From Atherix ibis (lineage: Eukaryota > Arthropoda > Insecta > Diptera > Athericidae), in assembly GCA_958298945.1 (NCBI GenBank), contig OY282605.1:26576811-26640810 (forward strand): a stretch of DNA of 64,000 nt, written 5' to 3'. Shown piece by piece: positions 59,038 to 64,000 of this stretch. A program made the translations under genes and the position numbers. Position 1 is the stretch's first letter; each line of letters starts with the position of its first letter. The notes under the pieces were generated by a model. That model ran no database searches. It was not told the DNA's origin and was given only the letters and a program-made list of their open reading frames with translations.

Positions 59038-59792
59038 TATCCAATTAACGCTTTAGAAAATAAAGTTAAAAAAGTATTATATTATTACAAAATTTAATAC
59101 ATTGTTTATTTTATTATATTGTAATATATTTTGCCATTTATAAATCAAATATAAAATTATTAAAAAAAATTCAAAAACAGTTCTTCCAAACACGATCCTT
59201 TTGAGATCATTTTTGAGAACTTCTTTGCACATTTCGGCTATTATCTGAAGGATATTTATATTTTGATGCTATTAATATAGAAATGTATTTAAAATTAAAT
59301 AATTTTTTTTAAAAATAATGATCGAATAAAAGTATATTAATGTCAAATCACACGATCTTGTAGACCCAAATTGTCACAAGAAACTATCGAAATAGGCATC
59401 CTGGGGATTGTCGCAAAATGAAGCCAAAATTATTCACATTTTGTGGCTTTTAGTGAAAACCACATATAATTTAGATTTAAATATTTTAGTTGGCATAAAA
59501 AAAAGTAAATTATCAGCAACGATATTTTCTTCTTAATTTCCGAAAAAAAAACTGCTCAAAAGACACCTTTAGCAAGAAATGAGCCTCACCGCTGACGAAA
59601 ATTTTGCATAAAACGTAGTTAAGGCAAAATCAACTCTTTCATAGAAAGGTTTTTTAATTTTATAATGTTATTTAGAAAATTTACAATATATAAAAAAAAG
59701 GCAAATTATTTTACTAAACAAACTTAATTTAAAATAATACGTTTTTGTCAAAATTTACCAAATATACGATTCTACTTTTATAACTGGAAAAT
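59038..59792 (-). mobile_element. DD41D (rosa-type) mariner relic, about 755 bp
   Basis: Minus strand: KIFVSGEAHFLLK (59607-59570) is the first catalytic block with Asp changed to Gly. RSCDLTLI near 59370-59345 is the third block. ILQIIAEMCKEVLKND and LKRI at 59265-59195 are the C-terminal helices. The probable edges are TATCCAATTAACGCTTTAG (59038 on) and, inverted, TATCCATTTTCCAGTTATAA ending about 59792. The second block is missing, so it is an internally deleted copy. Confidence 0.65.
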
Positions 59793-62300
59793 GGATAATA
59801 TTTTATTATTATTGATATTAAATATTTTATGGCAAAAATAATTTAAAATTTATTCAATAATAATATAAATATAATCTTTTATTTATTAAAAATGTTAACC
59901 ACTAAATATTTTGGACTATAATATCTAATAATTTCGCAAACAATTCCTAATATCAGAGTCATAATTTTCCGTCGGTGACTACATATTAAATTCATATAAA
60001 TATTTATTATTATAACAAGAAAACTTCAGAAATATTAGTCAAGATCTGCTAATTCCTTTTTGCTAATCTCAGTTAGTCTCTTTATAAGAAGATTCAATAA
60101 AATAAAAAAACTAAAGAAGAAAAAATTTACAATTCAGGTTAATTTAGTCAATCTGATCTAATATAAAGCAGTGAACTTGGAAGTCTTTTCCAAATCAATC
60201 TACTAACTAAAAACGGAGTTAAGTTGTTTTTTTTTACCCTGTATAATCCTATTTTATAGAAATTAGCTTAAAAGTTAGTAAAAGGAATTAATGAAAAGAC
60301 TTTTTAAATATATACAAATTTTTTTTTTTGCGCAATTAATGAGATTATATTTAACATAAAAAATTAGGTTTTTTTCTATTCTACTCTGATTAAATTTCTA
60401 ACGACATTTATTGGTAAAGAATGTTTAGGAAGGGGGAAAATGGTATAAGGGGAAAGCAGAGAGAAAGATACTTTAAAGAATAAATATAATAGATGAAAAT
60501 TTATAGTATTTTTACTAGTATAGTTATTAGCTAGTTTATCTTTCTTTTTTCTTTTTTTTGTCTATTATTAGCGAAATACTCGAAAGAGTTACACCTGTTT
60601 TTGTTCCTGTTTGTTCCTTTTCAAATAGAATAACAGCCGCAAAAAAAAAAAAAAAAAAATAGATAGTCAAAACTATTTATAGTATATGATATAAAAGATG
60701 GTAACCAATTCTTGTGGTAGATTTATTTTTTTTCGAAGCGAATGGACTATCCAAAAAAGATGTTAGTTAGTATCTTGCCAGAGGCTCCAAACTATTGTTA
60801 ACTTAGTGTCAGTAGTGGTCGTTATAGTCATCGACCGTCGTTCTTGTAGTTGTTGTTGTTGTTGTTGTCTGCTAGTCAAAGCCATCGATATATTAGCACA
60901 CAATAGTTACAAATTAAGCAGCAGCATACATTTTACCTTAAAGCTCCCATAAAAATCAGCATAATACCATTAGACCTGATCATATTAATGCTTTGGTGTT
61001 GTGCTTTTAGTTTTATTACCAACAACGACACATTCCACAAACTTGTACAATATTATCTGTCTGTTTGGTACTGTTCACATGTTAATCGTTTACTACCTCC
61101 TGGTATTTTTTATTTTGTAACAAAAAAAAATAAGATATTTAAAAAAAAAACCTATAAAATTTAGCTCCTCTCTAGTTGTCTCTCGCTTTTTTGCTGATTT
61201 AGTTTCTTAAAAACTAATTTATCCGAAAACTAATTTATCTCTAAAAATAAACTACTCCAAAATGTCAATATAAACTATCCATGCCTGATGATTACATGCA
61301 GAGAACTGAAAATATATTCGAAAATTATACACACCAAAATGTGTATAGCCACTATCAGAAAAATACCAAACAACAAACTCGAAACAACCACCAAAATAGA
61401 CAAATAATAATAATAAATTGATAATAAAAATCCTGTCAATTTTGTAATAATTTCTTGCATAAATATTAAAATCAATTTTTATTAATAAATTCTTCTTCTT
61501 TATTAATGTTGACTGATATTTGATCATAACACTTTATCGTGGATAGTTGATAGTGAATAGTGGATAGTGTGTGACCCATAATAATGGAGTTATTTGGATG
61601 AAGAGCATAGTTTTTATTGAAAATATGTGCAAATTCAAATAAAATATTTGGTTAATAATATATTGTTGTATATTTTTTTTTTCTTCAGTGTATGTATTTT
61701 ATAACAATTTCACCAACAACAACAAAAAAGAAAAAAACTAAAAGCGAACATGATCATTTCTAAAATGATTAAAATAATTTCTTTTCGTCTGGTCTGGCAG
61801 GGCGCAGTTGTTTTTCTTTTCTTTTTATAGTTTTTATTTTCTTTTAATTTTTTTCTTTTAACTTGTAAGCCAGAAATTTTTGATTTTTAAAAAAATCCTC
61901 ATATTTTTATCTGCGGGAATAGTGAATTTGTTACAACTTTTAATAATTCTTGGCCATTTCTCTCATCAATATCGCTCTTCTGTTATGATTGTCTTCTGAT
62001 CCATCGACTTGTTAATATTTGCTGCAATTCCTTAACTTGGACTTTATTAGAGTATATCTATGGTACCAATTTACCAGAAGTTTAGTACATAATTTATCAA
62101 GAGTGTCTCTCAACTTGTATCGATGTGATTCGGTGAATGTCTGTTTAAAGTGAAAATATTGCTTTCGAAACGGCACTGAAATGATCAGTCGATCGATTGT
62201 TAAGACAGATTCTTGGCGTCCAGAGTCAAGTATCCCAATACCATAGCCAGTATGGTAGTTTTGAGAAAGAGATCGGGTTACAACTGAAGCGAGGATTCAT
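59793..62300. other. AT-rich spacer; short (GTT)n at 60848-60868 and A run at 60635-60658
   Basis: No gene recognised. The GTT microsatellite has about seven units. Confidence 0.45.
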
Positions 62301-62304
62301 AGGT

Positions 62305-62648
62305 ATCGGAACTTGGGTGCTATCAACACCAATATAAGCAACACCATCGACATAAGAAAAATCGTAATCGGTATCTAGACAACACCACCGGTTGTAAATA
62401 TTACCGATCGGAACAGTATCACCAATCTAAGTTCAGACAGTGCCTAACCATAGCAATATGCGAAAATGGAAAATGTAAAAGAAAAGCTGAAGATGCACAG
62501 AAACATGAAACTGATGGCAAAGAAGTAGTTGAACCAGCATCTGAAGCGGCAGCAAAAGCAGCAGCAATGGCAGCACAAGTAGAAAAGCAATATGAGCAGC
62601 ATCCGAAATATTGTAGAAACAGCAGCACTCCGGCACCATCAGTCTGAC
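62305..62648 (+). CDS. Unassigned open frame without start (possible exon)
   Basis: After the in-frame stop TAG at about 62300, a plus frame stays open for about 115 codons to the TGA at 62646-62648. It reads GCYQHQYKQHHRHKKNRNRY, CKYYRSEQYHQSKF, CLTIAICENGKCKRKAEDAQ and EVVEPASEAAAKAAAMAAQV. It is rich in His, Gln, Tyr and Lys, then Ala. There is no initiating ATG in the first two thirds, so it could only be an internal or terminal exon. Composition bias makes chance openness quite possible. I do not recognise a family; a competing Leu/Ala-rich frame lies on the minus strand. Confidence 0.22.
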
Positions 62649-62973
62649 AGTGGCTGAAGTGAAAAAACTACTTCGAACATGGAGTAAAAGAAGTATTGAA
62701 AAGAAGCTCGAACCAAAAACTCTCTTTTCGAATAGTTTAAGAAATGGGAGCGCGGGCGTTCAAATCGGTTTTGGCGTTCCCACGGATTCATTAAAGTGTC
62801 GTTCGATGCGGTTTGCATTGTGGAAGAATTCAAGTTTAACTGAGGATATTGTCGAACTAATGGGCGATGATGTTATGGTTTTCTGTTCTGTTAAGGTTAG
62901 TGAAAAGGTCAATCGAAAAGGGGGTCAAACAATTTCTAGCGATGATGTTTCTATACATTCGCGGGTCAAATAA
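62617..62973 (+). CDS. Unassigned open frame (possible exon)
   Basis: A plus frame open from 62617 to 62973 reads LTVAEVKKLLRTWSKRSIEK, NSLRNGSAGVQIGFGVPTDS, MRFALWKNSSLTEDIVELMG and DDVMVFCSVK. The stretch to about 62896 has protein-like composition and then meets AAG|GTTAGT, a possible donor, after which the reading becomes arbitrary. It overlaps the end of the previous frame. Family not recognised. It could be host exon or old mobile DNA. Confidence 0.25.
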   Translation, partial: KQQHSGTISLTVAEVKKLLRTWSKRSIEKKLEPKTLFSNSLRNGSAGVQIGFGVPTDSLKCRSMRFALWKNSSLTEDIVELMGDDVMVFCSVKVSEKVNRKGGQTISSDDVSIHSRVK

Positions 62974-64000
62974 TCATCATTTCACGTACATTTATTATTT
63001 TGTACGAACGATAACTCGTATTCGCGTACGTCCAAATATGTGTATCCCCATAATCCCCAACTGGTATATAATTTTTTTTAAAAAAGTAATTTCTTATAAA
63101 TATGTTTGTATGTATGTGCTAGCAAAGAAAGGTTTATGGCAAAAATTCCATCTTTCGAACCAAAATGAAATATTTCCGATTCTAATCGAATGGAAAGTGT
63201 TGGAATATTCTTCATATTTTATTTCTGATAATCAATTTTTCTTTTTCATTTATTTACATTTATTTCAGTTCACTTTGACTTTGACTTTTAATAGTTAGAT
63301 CTTGTTAATTGTGAATTCTTCATTGGATAGATAGTCCTCATTTTGGTTGAATTGAATTTCAACAAGAATCAAACCAATTAAATATTTTTCAACCTTTTCA
63401 AAGTTAGTATAATTTTTAATTAACACATATTTTTATAGACTGATTTGAAATTGAAGAAAAAAAAATTGTTTACCTTATTTGCAGGTATTTTTATGGAGAG
63501 AAATTCTTTAGAAACTTTTTAGTTTTTTTCATATGTTTTTTTTTTTATGAAAAATCTTTAATAATATTTTTTAGATTGCTAAACAACAGTAATAATTATG
63601 TCATCTTTAAAATAAATACAAAAAAATCTAATCTAAAGTTCTTGTGAATATACGCGTATCTTCTAAAAGATAAACTTTTATAATTATGATAATATGCCAT
63701 GCTGGGTGCCCAAAATTTACGACATTTAAATTAGTAGTGTTACCTTGTTATTTAGCGGTAAAATTAAAGCAGAAAAATATTTTAATTCTTTTTAACATAA
63801 CAAAAAAAAAACTATAATTTTGCATAACAAAAAATTAAATTACTATTATGGGTTTTGATGGTAGAATTCGATAGAAAAAATTACAAGATCAAATTATATT
63901 TCCTTTAAACTATTCTAAATTAAAATAAAAAAAATATATTAATAATTTTATATGTTAATATAAATAACGGTTCTACTTTATATTTAACATATCATATATA
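62974..64000. other. AT-rich spacer
   Basis: Nothing recognisable to the window end. Confidence 0.45.

Noticed and set aside
62419..62639. Leu/Ala-rich minus-strand frames
   Set aside because: They have low-complexity composition opposite an Ala-codon run; no family features.
1..64000. tRNA or rRNA genes
   Set aside because: I looked for B-box-like GGTTCGAATCC words with paired arms and for conserved rRNA cores and found none.

Overview
The window looks like gene-poor, strongly AT-rich animal DNA, most likely an insect (inference: several mariner subfamilies, an R1-type non-LTR retrotransposon, a Helitron, long simple satellites, no prokaryotic gene order). I found no host protein gene, rRNA or tRNA that I can defend. 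Nearly everything recognisable is transposable-element debris, so the window is best read as an intergenic or intronic repeat graveyard. All coding remnants are broken by stops, frameshifts or deletions.

Layout. 1-430: relic of a DD41D (rosa-type) mariner. 3.3-4.0 kb: imprecise triplet/nonamer repeat. 4.5-9.1 kb: two relics of an old mariner (family D); the second is split by a 5'-truncated R1-like LINE with a perfect 15-bp target duplication. 12.6-16.5 kb: a three-level nest, rosa-type relic > Helitron > mariner A. 18.2-20.6 kb: a 15-bp satellite. 22.2-24.0 kb: rosa-type relic holding mariner B. 26.6-28.2 kb: rosa-type relic holding a second mariner A. 29.6-31.85 kb: a minus-strand LINE fragment interrupted by a full-length rosa-type element (DD41D, with terminal repeats). 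32.0-34.1 kb: a satellite of eight ~243-bp units, each containing a piece of a rosa-type transposase gene. 37.7-39.8 and 50.4-52.3 kb: two mariner C copies lying among rosa-type fragments. 42.4 kb: third family D relic. 43.6-44.9 kb: second R1-like LINE copy, reversed. 47.1-49.25 kb: a Mos1-like mariner abutting a deleted mariner B, the two sharing one TA. 59.0-59.8 kb: another rosa-type relic. 53.6-55.06 and 62.3-63.0 kb hold the only weak hints of host exons.

Relationships. The DD41D family seems to be the oldest, most abundant layer: about nine separate loci, always decayed except the copy at 30.4 kb. Younger mariners (A, B, C) and the Helitron sit inside or against these relics. Inactivating nonsense changes in the younger mariners are mostly C-to-T or G-to-A transitions. 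Two tandem arrays (15 bp and 243 bp) show local amplification; the second was evidently seeded from transposase DNA.
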